Assembly: GCF_003148475.1 (NCBI RefSeq)
Contig: NZ_QGGG01000009.1
Location: 124,001 to 188,000, forward strand
Source of the DNA: Pseudaminobacter salicylatoxidans
Lineage (GTDB): Bacteria; Pseudomonadota; Alphaproteobacteria; Rhizobiales; Rhizobiaceae
Reading direction: 5' to 3'
Length of the DNA stretch: 64,000 bases
Positions 24,987 to 32,793 of this stretch are shown in pieces; position 1 is the stretch's first letter, and every line of letters begins with the position of its first letter. Below the pieces are notes generated by a model that ran no database searches, was not told the origin of the DNA, and saw only the letters and a list, made by a program, of their open reading frames with translations. The position numbers were made by a program, and so were the translations under genes.

Positions 24987-25316
24987 ATGGGCGACACCCA
25001 TATGCCCGAAAATACTACACTTGGCCCGATCGGTGACGAGGTCATTTTCGAAAATGAGTTCGTTCGGGTCTGGCGCCTGTGCCTTGAACCGGGACATGTT
25101 CAGTCCTGGCATCAGCATGATCTGCCCTATCTGATCGTGCCGCTTACCCTGGGCGACAACGTCATGCGCTTCAGCGACGGCCGCTCGAGAGAAACCAAGG
25201 AAACGCCCGGCGAGGTGATGTGGCGCGAGCCCGGCATTCCGCACGAGCTGGAGAATGTCGGACAAAGCGTTTATTCCAACGTTCTGGTTGAGTTCAAGCG
25301 GGCTGCCGCCGTTTAA
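24987..25316 (+). CDS. Second small cupin protein
   Basis: Single-domain cupin (109 aa from ATG 24987, preceded by GAGGTGAGG; a GTG at 24978 would overlap the amidohydrolase stop). Cupin motif 1 has a WHQHDLPYLIVPL stretch with two His residues. Motif 2 is PGIPHELENVG, with a third His. That is a complete set for binding one metal ion. Sequence and arrangement resemble small cupins found beside aromatic or heterocycle catabolic genes. It closes the first operon; a candidate hairpin region follows before the TRAP genes. Confidence 0.82.
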   Translation: MGDTHMPENTTLGPIGDEVIFENEFVRVWRLCLEPGHVQSWHQHDLPYLIVPLTLGDNVMRFSDGRSRETKETPGEVMWREPGIPHELENVGQSVYSNVLVEFKRAAAV

Positions 25317-25374
25317 CCGGCGCGTCTGGGCGGGAGGCAGTTCCGCCTCGGGAGACGTGAGGGCAATACAGCAT

Positions 25375-25413
25375 TTTGGCTTTCCGGACCACGATGCCGG
25401 AAGCCGCGATCCG
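25375..25413 (+). terminator. Imperfect hairpin after the second cupin gene
   Basis: GGCTTTCCGG and CCGGAAGCC form a stem of nine pairs with one bulged T and a loop of about nine bases. No T-run follows. It separates the cupin-ended operon from the TRAP operon. Confidence 0.3.
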
Positions 25414-25490
25414 CAAAGCTTCAGGAGCTGAGTGTCCGGGCGTGTGGCCAGGCCAGCTTCGGGCGGTGTCGAAAAGGATTGCAGGAAAAC

Positions 25491-25499
25491 TGAAATATC
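25491..25499 (+). promoter_or_regulatory. TGAAATATC motif, copy 4
   Basis: Lies within ACTGAAATATCATGTA (25489-25504), identical over 16 bases to the copy at 18857-18872 and 27 bp upstream of the TRAP binding-protein start. It points to shared control of transporter and enzymes. Confidence 0.55.
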
Positions 25500-25530
25500 A
25501 TGTAAAGTTTCAACTTGATGGGAGAGCAAA

Positions 25531-26514
25531 ATGAAACTTAAGTCATTGCTTTTTGCCGGCTTCGCCCTGGCGGCGTTGCCATTTTCTGCAGCGCGGGCGG
25601 AGCCGGTCGTGCTGCGGGCAATCACCCCTTGGCAGGTCGAATACGACATGAGCCAGGCCCTGCTGATGTTCCGCGACATGGTCAACGAGCGCCTGGCTGG
25701 CAAGGTGGAGGTTCGGTATCTGGGAGGACCGGAGATCGCAGATCCCGGTAACCAGTTTGATGCCATGAAGAATGGCGTGGTCGACATGGTGCTGACAGCC
25801 GCTGCCTACTATCGCAGCGAAGTTCCGGCTGCGGCCGCTGTCATGTTCACGAGCAAGTCTCCGACCGATCTGCGCAAGTCAGGCTACGCCGACATCATGC
25901 GCGAATTGCACGCCCAAGCCGGCGTGGAGTACCTCGCCAACACGGCAGGGGGGAAGAAATACCGTCTTTACTTCAAAACTCCGATTGAAAATCCGGATTT
26001 CTCCGGCAAATCGATCCGTGTTTCACCTGTCTACCTGCCGCTGGTGCGCGCCTTGGGGGGGACGCCGGTAAACGTCGCGCCGAACGAACTCTACACGGCG
26101 CTGGAGCGCGGCGTCGTGCAGGGATATGGCTGGCCTGAAACCGGTATTCGCGAGCTCGGTCTCCAGGAGCAGACCAAATATGTTCTGGATACTCCCTTCT
26201 ATTCGCTCGATACCGCGCTGCTGATGAACAAGTCTGTCTATGATGGGCTTCCCGACGATGTGAAAGAAGAACTCCAAAAGATTTCGGTCGAGTTCGAGAG
26301 CAAGGTAGAAGAAAAAATAGGCGCGCTTTTGCAGGACGAAAATGAACACCTGCGCAAAGAAGGCCTCAATTTCATCCGCTTCTCGCCCGAGGATGAGGCC
26401 CTTTTCCTCAAAACTGCCTACGAGGCTGGCTGGAACGATTTCCTCGCCCAAAACAAGACCCTGATCGACGCCAATCCTGGCTTGGTTGAGCGTCTTGAGG
26501 TTGCGGGCAACTAG
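25531..26514 (+). CDS. TRAP transporter periplasmic binding protein (DctP family)
   Basis: Extracytoplasmic solute receptor of a TRAP importer (327 aa). A signal peptide of about 23 residues ends at AARAEP. DctP-family hallmarks include the PGNQFDAMKNGVVDMVL region and the conserved Arg before the hinge in GKSIRVSPVYLP, which normally binds a substrate carboxylate. GVVQGYGWP and the Lys-rich long helix follow. The substrate is therefore likely an organic acid. It heads the TRAP operon and is separated from the membrane subunits by about 207 bp that hold inverted repeats, a common way to express more binding protein than permease. Confidence 0.93.
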   Translation: MKLKSLLFAGFALAALPFSAARAEPVVLRAITPWQVEYDMSQALLMFRDMVNERLAGKVEVRYLGGPEIADPGNQFDAMKNGVVDMVLTAAAYYRSEVPAAAAVMFTSKSPTDLRKSGYADIMRELHAQAGVEYLANTAGGKKYRLYFKTPIENPDFSGKSIRVSPVYLPLVRALGGTPVNVAPNELYTALERGVVQGYGWPETGIRELGLQEQTKYVLDTPFYSLDTALLMNKSVYDGLPDDVKEELQKISVEFESKVEEKIGALLQDENEHLRKEGLNFIRFSPEDEALFLKTAYEAGWNDFLAQNKTLIDANPGLVERLEVAGN

Positions 26515-26533
26515 CCTGCAACCGCTTTACCGG

Positions 26534-26561
26534 CGCGCGCGGTGCGCGGGATCGCGCGTGC
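26534..26561 (+). promoter_or_regulatory. GC-rich inverted repeat after dctP
   Basis: CGCGCG (26534-26541 region) can pair with CGCGCG at 26553-26558, just after the binding-protein gene. It may protect the dctP message or attenuate transcription into the permease genes. Confidence 0.25.
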
Positions 26562-26645
26562 ATGATCTGGGTTCGCCATGCTGGCGGGCGGTCAGAGCAG
26601 ATTCCATTACGGATCTCTCCTTAATTGGATTCTCGAAAGCGTAGA

Positions 26646-26667
26646 TCAATCCATGTGATTGGATTGA
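26646..26667. promoter_or_regulatory. 8-bp dyad upstream of the TRAP small permease
   Basis: TCAATCCA-TGTGAT-TGGATTGA is a perfect dyad of two 8-bp arms around six bases, 54 bp before the chosen DctQ start. It could be an operator or a leader hairpin; no regulator can be named. Confidence 0.4.
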
Positions 26668-26721
26668 ATAGTAATGAAAAAATGTGATCCAAATGAACAC
26701 CAGGTGTGTTGGAGTTCGATA

Positions 26722-27201
26722 ATGAATCGCGCCTACAATACTTTTTTAGACATCTGCGGTGGCGTGTCAGCCATACTGATAGCGTTCTGTGCATTGGCGG
26801 TCAGTCTTGACGTTATCCTGAGATTCTTCGGTGAGTCGCTAATGTGGGTCTTCGAGGTGACGGAATTGCTGCTCCTGTATGTGACGATGCTGGCTTTGCC
26901 TTGGCTGGCGCGCGAACGCGGTCACATTTGCGTGGACGTACTGGTCAACAACCTATCGCCCGCCAATGCCGCGCGCCTCGATGTCTGCACCAACATGGCC
27001 GTTGCGGCGATCTGCCTTCTCATCACCTGGTGGGGTGGCCTCAGCACTGTGGATGCGTACTCCCGTAACCTGACCAATGATGGGCTGGTTCAGTACTCGT
27101 TGTGGATCTCCCGCATCGCAATTCCCTTCGGCTTTGGTCTGGCCGCGATCGAATATCTGCGTCTTTCCGCTCAATCCGCACGCAAGGGAGTCTCCAAATG
27201 A
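26722..27201 (+). CDS. TRAP transporter small permease (DctQ family)
   Basis: Four-helix membrane subunit (159 aa from ATG 26722, which has GGAG seven bases upstream; an ATG at 26674 would add a Cys-rich, unlikely leader). Hydrophobic segments lie at about residues 10-35, 45-65, 85-107 and 125-145. The family motif around VILRFFGESLMWVFEVTELLLLY and the following LARERGHICVDVL segment are clear. Its last codons overlap the large permease start (ATGA). Confidence 0.92.
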   Translation: MNRAYNTFLDICGGVSAILIAFCALAVSLDVILRFFGESLMWVFEVTELLLLYVTMLALPWLARERGHICVDVLVNNLSPANAARLDVCTNMAVAAICLLITWWGGLSTVDAYSRNLTNDGLVQYSLWISRIAIPFGFGLAAIEYLRLSAQSARKGVSK

Positions 27202-28511
27202 GCGGCATCGCAATTCTTTCGCTGATTTTTGGGGGACTGGTCGGGCTGCTCGTGATCGGCATGCCGATCGCATTCGCATTTGCAACCGTCACAATCGTGT
27301 CCATCATCTTTTTGCAGGGGTGGGGGGCGCCACTCCAGTCTTTCGTCCTTTCAATCGACTCAGGGGTGACCAACTTCACCTTGCTGCCGATCGCACTGTT
27401 TGTGCTGATGGGAGAATTGCTCTGGCAGTCGAACATCGCCAACAAGGCGTTGAGCGCCATCGACAAATGGTTTGGTCGCGTTCCCGGGCGCCTTAGCCTG
27501 TTGTCAGTAGCTAGCGGTACCGCCTTCTCCGCGCTTAGTGGCTCCACGCTCGCCAACACGGCAATGCTGGGCAAGATGTTGCTTCCCGAGATGAAGCGCA
27601 AAGGCTACGCAGACGGCATGTCGATGGGCCCCATCATCGCGAGTGGCGGCCTGGCGATGCTGGTGCCGCCCAGCACGCTCGCCGTGTTCTACGCAACGAT
27701 CGCACATATTTCGATCGGGGCATTGCTGATTGCCCTGATCCTGCCGGGCCTGCTGCTTGCGTGTTGCTATGGGGCATTTATCGTGATCTCGTGCTGGCTC
27801 AACCCGGCGCTGGCGCCGCGCGAAGAAAGCTCGGACTTCAACCTCAAGGAGGCTTTGCGGGAGCTCGTCATCTACATATTGCCACTGTCGGTGGTGGTAT
27901 TCAGCGTGGTCGGGGTCATATTCATGGGCATTGCAACGCCTACTGAAGCCGCCGCGCTGGGCTGCGTGTCATCGCTCATCATGGCCTTTTGCTATGGTGG
28001 TCTCTCGACGAGAAAGCTCATCGACGCGGGCATGGGTACCGTGCGGATCACCGGCATGATGCTGCTGATCATGGCCATGGCGATTGGCTTTAGCCAGATC
28101 CTCGCCTATTCGGGTGGTGGCCGTGAGCTGGTCGGCTTCGTCAGTACTCTGTCGCTCCAACCGCTTATGCTGATCGGTCTGATGATGCTGGTCGTACTGG
28201 TGCTCGGGTGCTTCATGGAGCAGATCGCTATCATGTTGATCACTCTCCCGATTTTCGTGCCATTGCTGAAGCTGATTGATGCCGATGGCGTCTGGTTCGC
28301 GGTCATGATGTTGATCAATCTGGAAATGAGCTTGATGACGCCTCCTTTCGGCATGCTCCTTTTCGTCATGAAGGGGGTCGCGCCGGACGGGACGAGCATC
28401 GGTTCCATCTACAGGGCATCGCTCCCCTATCTGGCCATCAATGGTCTGGTGATCGCACTGATCCTGTTCAATCCGTGGATCGTCACGATCCTGCCGTCGA
28501 TCATGAAGTGA
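27198..28511 (+). CDS. TRAP transporter large permease (DctM family)
   Basis: Main sodium-driven membrane subunit (437 aa from ATG 27198, in a 4-bp overlap with the small permease). Typical features are the ALSGSTLANTAMLGKMLLPEM segment, the conserved IIASGGLAMLVPPSTLAVFYA helix hairpin, GIATPTEAAALG, and the C-terminal repeat with MLINLEMSLMTPPFGMLLFVM. The two hairpins with PPS and PPF are the substrate and sodium sites of the DctM/SiaM fold. With the DctP and DctQ proteins it forms a complete importer. Confidence 0.94.
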   Translation: MSGIAILSLIFGGLVGLLVIGMPIAFAFATVTIVSIIFLQGWGAPLQSFVLSIDSGVTNFTLLPIALFVLMGELLWQSNIANKALSAIDKWFGRVPGRLSLLSVASGTAFSALSGSTLANTAMLGKMLLPEMKRKGYADGMSMGPIIASGGLAMLVPPSTLAVFYATIAHISIGALLIALILPGLLLACCYGAFIVISCWLNPALAPREESSDFNLKEALRELVIYILPLSVVVFSVVGVIFMGIATPTEAAALGCVSSLIMAFCYGGLSTRKLIDAGMGTVRITGMMLLIMAMAIGFSQILAYSGGGRELVGFVSTLSLQPLMLIGLMMLVVLVLGCFMEQIAIMLITLPIFVPLLKLIDADGVWFAVMMLINLEMSLMTPPFGMLLFVMKGVAPDGTSIGSIYRASLPYLAINGLVIALILFNPWIVTILPSIMK

Positions 28512-28537
28512 ACCAGCTATCAACACACAGGAATACC

Positions 28538-29410
28538 ATGCTCCATCCAAAGGAAATATTCGGTTTCGATCCGCTCCCGGCACGCCCTCGGTTCACCCTG
28601 CCTGCTAATGCAAGGGTGGCCGTCTATCTGATCGTCAATGTCGAGGCGTGGGCCTTTGACAAGCCGGTGCCGCGACAATATTTCGGTGCTCCTGGCGGAG
28701 CCTCGGTCGTGCCGGACGTGCCTAACTGGTCTTGGCACGAGTATGGCATGCGGGTTGGCTTCTGGCGGCTGCTCGACAGTCTCAACGCACGGAAGGTGAG
28801 GGCATCGGCGGCCATAAATGGCGAGGTGATAGAATCGCATTATGAGCCGGTAGCGCGGGCCATCCGCGATGCAGGCTGGAACTTCATGGGGCATGGCTAT
28901 CACCAGAAGCCGGTGCACTTGCTCGAGGATCCGGCAGCTGAGATTCGCCGGACATTTGAGGTGATCCAGGGCTACTCGGGCGTGGCGCCCAAGGGATGGC
29001 TCGGTCCCGGACTCCACGAGACGCCGGAAACGCTGAATCAGCTGGCGGCCGCGGGCTTCAGGTTCACGGTCGACTGGCCGCTGGACGATCATCCGGTGCG
29101 GATGAGGACGAGCCATGGAGACATGGTTTCGATCCCCTATTCCGTCGAGATGGGTGATCTTCCACTCATGGTGGCGCATCAGCATGAATCATCCGCCTGG
29201 CTGGATCGTGTGACCGACCAGTTCGACCGGCTTTATGCCGAAGGCGAACTGCAGCCCCGCGTCATGTCGATGAGCATTCATCCTTACATTATGGGCGCGC
29301 CGCATCGAATGAAGTATTTCGAACAGGCACTCGATCATATCCTGGGACATGACGGTGTCTGGTTCACGACCGCCGAGGATATTTTCGACTGGTACGGCAA
29401 ACGAGCTTAG
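28538..29410 (+). CDS. Polysaccharide-deacetylase-fold amidase (PuuE-like)
   Basis: A 290-aa NodB-fold enzyme. The start is ATG 28538, after CAGGAA; an earlier in-frame start would overlap the permease gene. Segments EYGMRVGFWRLLDSLNAR, ASAAINGEV, GWNFMGHGYHQKPVH and the C-terminal MSIHPYIMGAPHR match the PuuE-type branch. That branch includes metal-independent allantoinase and other hydrolases that open small cyclic amides rather than deacetylate sugars. It ends the TRAP operon, so the imported compound or a downstream product may carry a cyclic amide or imide bond (inference). Confidence 0.85.
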   Translation: MLHPKEIFGFDPLPARPRFTLPANARVAVYLIVNVEAWAFDKPVPRQYFGAPGGASVVPDVPNWSWHEYGMRVGFWRLLDSLNARKVRASAAINGEVIESHYEPVARAIRDAGWNFMGHGYHQKPVHLLEDPAAEIRRTFEVIQGYSGVAPKGWLGPGLHETPETLNQLAAAGFRFTVDWPLDDHPVRMRTSHGDMVSIPYSVEMGDLPLMVAHQHESSAWLDRVTDQFDRLYAEGELQPRVMSMSIHPYIMGAPHRMKYFEQALDHILGHDGVWFTTAEDIFDWYGKRA

Positions 29411-29416
29411 GTATAT

Positions 29417-29429
29417 GCCGCCAAGCGGC
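29417..29429 (+). terminator. Short hairpin after the deacetylase-fold gene
   Basis: GCCGC-CAA-GCGGC starts 6 bp after the stop codon. There is no T-run, so function as a terminator is uncertain. Confidence 0.35.
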
Positions 29430-29557
29430 CCACTTTGCCCCCGGCCCCGATGTCGCCCAGCATGAAGCCGATGCCACATGGAAAGGGCGATTACAGCGCT
29501 TCCACTGACGTTTGATGACGGCTTGTCGTCATGTGTCAACGCGCCAGTTCGCGAGGG

Positions 29558-29845
29558 ATGTTAGAAGAAGGCAGAAACCGGAGGTTGAGGAGCAATCAGC
29601 TGGACGCGCGATATCTGGCGATCTCGTTTTGCCGCGCGGTTCTGATCGCGGTCATTCTTTTCGGCTGCCTTGCCGTGGCGATGGCGGTCGGCATGGCGCT
29701 TGCCGACGCCGGTTATCTCGGAACATGCCAGGATGGCTCCTGCCAACTGGCCGCGGCTATTTTCATCATGCCGCTTGGTGGCGTTGCGCTTTACGTGGTC
29801 ACGCTCGTGGTCTGGTCTGTCGTGACAGTCAGCAAACGGGGATGA
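29558..29845 (+). CDS. Small two-helix membrane protein
   Basis: A protein of about 95 aa with a charged N-terminus, one hydrophobic helix (about residues 22-48), a short loop containing the Cys pair CQDGSC, and a second helix (about 55-85) ending in a positive tail. The pattern predicts an inner-membrane hairpin with both ends in the cytoplasm and the Cys pair in the periplasm, where a disulfide is possible. The start is uncertain: ATG 29558 and ATG 29531 are both open, and the binding site is poorly placed. I do not recognise the family, and the neighbours give no clue to its job. Confidence 0.55.
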   Translation: MLEEGRNRRLRSNQLDARYLAISFCRAVLIAVILFGCLAVAMAVGMALADAGYLGTCQDGSCQLAAAIFIMPLGGVALYVVTLVVWSVVTVSKRG

Positions 29846-29897
29846 AGCCGGATGCGCCGAAGCGCGAGTGGCCCTGCAACCTGGACGGACGCAAGCG

Positions 29898-30335
29898 TCA
29901 GGGCATGACTTTGACGTGGCGGGCCGTTGGCACCGGGAACACGCGATCGTAGGCGACGTTGAAGGCGAAATTGTAGACCAGATAGAACGCAACGATCCCC
30001 AGATCGAGTATCAAGGTATCGATCAGCGTCATGTTCAGGTACCAGGCTATCGGCGGCAACAGCAGGATCAGCAAGCCGAGTTCAAACAGAACGGTGTGAG
30101 CCAGGCGCATTCTGAAGCTCTTGGCGGTGTGGCCGAGCATCCGGCGCATGGCGTGGTCGAAACCAAGGTTGAACACGAAAGTCCAGATCGTTGCGATTGT
30201 GGCGGAGCCGATGCTCACCACCCCCATCTGCAGGATTGGCTTGTCATATAAATAGGCGGCCGCCGGCGTGATGATCGCCAGACCGATGATCTCGAACATC
30301 AGAGCGTGCCGGACACGGTCGGGGAAGCTGCGCAT
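29898..30335 (-). CDS. PACE-family multidrug/biocide efflux transporter
   Basis: Small inner-membrane proton-coupled efflux protein (145 aa) of the PACE family (tandem BTP domains; AceI-like), exporting cationic biocides such as chlorhexidine, or short-chain diamines. Four helices in two repeats are visible, with the repeat marks RVRHALMFEIIGL...FNLGFDHAMRR and RLAHTVLFELGLL...FNVAYDRVFP. The Glu in the first helix (FEI) is the expected proton-coupling residue. It is transcribed divergently from a LysR-type gene 90 bp away, the same arrangement as known aceI-aceR pairs. Confidence 0.92.
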   Translation of the reverse strand: MRSFPDRVRHALMFEIIGLAIITPAAAYLYDKPILQMGVVSIGSATIATIWTFVFNLGFDHAMRRMLGHTAKSFRMRLAHTVLFELGLLILLLPPIAWYLNMTLIDTLILDLGIVAFYLVYNFAFNVAYDRVFPVPTARHVKVMP

Positions 30336-30407
30336 GATAGGACGTTTCTTGTTCTCGTTGACTTGCGCTCCTTATATCTCCAAATACAGCATAATAAAGT
30401 TACATAC

Positions 30408-30422
30408 TATCTGGTTTCGATA
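30408..30422. promoter_or_regulatory. Possible LysR-type operator between PACE and LysR genes
   Basis: TATCTGGTTTCGATA has TATC/GATA arms and satisfies the T-N11-A pattern of LysR boxes. It lies directly upstream of the LysR start codon. The shortness of the arms keeps confidence low. Confidence 0.3.
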
Positions 30423-30425
30423 TAG

Positions 30426-31337
30426 ATGGCGGTATCCCTGGAGCAACTGGAGGCCTTTGTCGCTGCGGCGACACACGGGTCTTTTTCGGCGGCCGGCCGT
30501 GTGCTTCGCAAGGCTCAATCGGCGATAAGCACGCAGGTTTCCAATCTGGAGGAGGATCTCGGTGTGCTGCTGTTCAGCCGGGAGGGTCGCAATCCTGTCC
30601 TGACCGCCGCCGGCGAACGGCTGCTTCCGGAGGCGAAGGTGATCCTTGATCGCCGCACCCATCTGATTGGCGTCGCTGCGAGCTTCGAGGCGCATGTAGA
30701 GAAGCGTCTCGTCGTTGCAATCGACGAACTTTATCCTGAGCGGGCGCTCGCGGCGCTGTTCGCCGAGTTCGCACAAAGCTTCCCCCATGTTGAACTGGAG
30801 CTGTTGTTTCCGATGATGGAAGATGTCAGCCAGCTCGTTCTGGACGGAAAGGCCGATCTCGGGGTCATGTGGCAGCAGGAGGCATTGCCGGGCGCAATTG
30901 CGTTTCACACGCTCGGCTGGGTGCCGCTGAAACTGGTGTGCGGCAAGGATCACCCTCTTGCAAGAACCGTCGTGGAGTGGGAGGAACTCAAGCGGCATCG
31001 GCAATTGATGGTCGCCGTTCGCAGCGAAGGTGCGGGCAAGCAGCGCTTGCGCACGGCTGCCGAGGTCTGGTGGGTGGAAAGCCACTGGGTGATCCTGCAG
31101 ATGGTCAAGCGGGGGATCGGCTGGGCTCTGGTGCCGGATCACATCATCGCCAACTCGCCCGTTGTCGCGGATCTGGTGACGCCAGCCCTGCAGTTCGACA
31201 ATGCGGATTGGCCCGTCGCGCTGGAAATGGTCTGGCATAAGCAACGGCCGGGTGGCCCGGCAGCAAAGTGGTTGCGCGAGCGCATCGCCGCCCATCGTCT
31301 TGGCGCCGCGCCAAATGGCGCTGGAAACCATCCCTGA
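30426..31337 (+). CDS. LysR-type transcriptional regulator (AceR-like position)
   Basis: Regulator of 303 aa. The N-terminal winged helix-turn-helix covers about residues 5-62 (LEQLEAFVAAATHGSFSAA, then KAQSAISTQVSNLEEDLG). The effector domain follows from about residue 90 (RLVVAIDELYPE). It is divergent from the PACE efflux gene, so it probably senses a PACE substrate such as a diamine or biocide and controls that pump. It ends 79 bp from the convergent exoH-like gene, with no obvious terminator in between. Confidence 0.9.
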   Translation: MAVSLEQLEAFVAAATHGSFSAAGRVLRKAQSAISTQVSNLEEDLGVLLFSREGRNPVLTAAGERLLPEAKVILDRRTHLIGVAASFEAHVEKRLVVAIDELYPERALAALFAEFAQSFPHVELELLFPMMEDVSQLVLDGKADLGVMWQQEALPGAIAFHTLGWVPLKLVCGKDHPLARTVVEWEELKRHRQLMVAVRSEGAGKQRLRTAAEVWWVESHWVILQMVKRGIGWALVPDHIIANSPVVADLVTPALQFDNADWPVALEMVWHKQRPGGPAAKWLRERIAAHRLGAAPNGAGNHP

Positions 31338-31416
31338 GCTTCAGGACAGGCGTTTTCCCCACTGGAGAACCTACACAGCGGTGAGGCCGTAAATGGATCG
31401 GGCCACCGGTCCTCGA

Positions 31417-32589
31417 TCAACGCCCTTCCGGGGTCCTGCTGACGGCCAGTTGCCTCGTGGCCGGGGTCTGTTTCCATTCAGCTTGCGCCGGTTGCGGCAG
31501 ACCGTGGCCGGCGTTGAAAAGGAACAGCAGCACCCGCGATCCGGCGATGATACGCAGGCCGAGGACAGCACAGACGACGGCAATAACCGGCAGCGAGAAG
31601 AAGGTGATCGCAAACAGGTCCGATCCGTAATTGCCGAAAAACCGCCGGAAGATGATCCCGCCGAAATTGAACAGGATGGCGTGGCTGCAGAACAGGAAGA
31701 AGGCGTAGGGTTCCAGCCTCCGGCACAGCCTGGCGAGTGCGGAATGCCGTATCGCGCCGGTCAGAAACCAGAAACCACCGGCCATGGTCACGCGCAGCAG
31801 GGTGTCGAGCGTAAGCCGCAGAGTCGGGTTCATTTCGCTGAGGAGGATTCGTTCGATGCGGATCGTCAGGAAAATGGCGACCATGATCGCAAGCCCCACC
31901 GTCAGCGCGCCAGCCATGCGGTCGATGGTCCGGGTATCCGGTTCGGCGATGCGCAGCCACATGCCAAGGCCGAAGAACAACAGAAGCTGCGGCCGCTGCA
32001 TGATGAGGAGATCGTCGCCAAACACCATGAAGGCCACAAGTCCGAGCATCGTGATGACCGGGACACGCTTCAACCCGGCATAGAGCGCGGGCGAAAACAC
32101 GCAGCAAACGAAAAGATCCCGCAGGAACCAAAGCGGCACGTCGAGCGGCCATGTCGTGAGCGCAAAGAGCGCATTGGCCATGCCCATCATGGAAAATTCC
32201 GGCATATCGTGCCAGTTGCCGCTGATCAGGCCGTAGACGGCCAGCAGCGCCAGCATCAACAGGTTCCAGGCGACCAGCGGCACGACCAGCGTGCGCGCCT
32301 TGGACTTGACCAGCCGCCAGGCACCTGCCTTCCGCAGGCTGGCGACGACGAAATAGCCGGAGACGATGCTGAGCAGCGAAACGGAACTGAGGCCGAGCAA
32401 CCGCGAGAAGATGAAATAGACGATGTCGAATGCCCCGGCATCGCGATCATAGACGTTCTCGGCTATTCCCGGCTGGACGTGGACGAACATCATGAGGAAG
32501 ATGCAGAGGAAACGCGCGATGCTCACGCGTTCCGACACATCCGGTGGGACGCGGTGCGACGAAGGGGGAGGGGCGCTACTGGTCTTCAA
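31417..32589 (-). CDS. exoH: Membrane acyltransferase, probable succinoglycan succinyltransferase
   Basis: Acyltransferase-3 family membrane protein (about 390 aa, ten or so helices). The N-terminal RFLCIFLMMFVHVQPG contains the conserved catalytic Arg/His arrangement (R...H), and LWFLRDLFVC matches the family. ExoH adds succinyl groups to succinoglycan; this gene has the right size and lies at the edge of the exo locus, next to exoP. No ATG is available near the start: TTG 32589 follows AAGGAG by seven bases, and another TTG is at 32595. Another acyl group (acetyl) cannot be excluded, but exoZ at 52466 already supplies that role. Confidence 0.75.
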   Translation of the reverse strand: MKTSSAPPPSSHRVPPDVSERVSIARFLCIFLMMFVHVQPGIAENVYDRDAGAFDIVYFIFSRLLGLSSVSLLSIVSGYFVVASLRKAGAWRLVKSKARTLVVPLVAWNLLMLALLAVYGLISGNWHDMPEFSMMGMANALFALTTWPLDVPLWFLRDLFVCCVFSPALYAGLKRVPVITMLGLVAFMVFGDDLLIMQRPQLLLFFGLGMWLRIAEPDTRTIDRMAGALTVGLAIMVAIFLTIRIERILLSEMNPTLRLTLDTLLRVTMAGGFWFLTGAIRHSALARLCRRLEPYAFFLFCSHAILFNFGGIIFRRFFGNYGSDLFAITFFSLPVIAVVCAVLGLRIIAGSRVLLFLFNAGHGLPQPAQAEWKQTPATRQLAVSRTPEGR

Positions 32590-32793
32590 GTCCAATCTCC
32601 TTGAAGAATTGGGCTGGTCCCGGTATCCCGACTTTTGTCGGCACGGCCTCTTTCAGAAGCCGGAGCGAAGGACGCGAAGCGGCGCCGCTGCCGCAGGCAG
32701 TGCGCGTGAGAACCATGGGAACAGCCACCTGTTGCAGACACAGCGCATGCAGCCCCGTTTGATATTCGCCCAGCACGGGAATGCCGGAACGCG

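Noticed and set aside
24978-25316. GTG start for the second cupin gene
   Set aside because: The ATG nine bases downstream is better placed behind GAGGTGAGG; GTG would lie inside the amidohydrolase stop.
31393-32604. Long plus-strand open frame (403 codons) over the exoH-like gene
   Set aside because: Its composition is extremely rich in charged residues and Gln with no motif. The opposite strand encodes a clear multi-helix acyltransferase.
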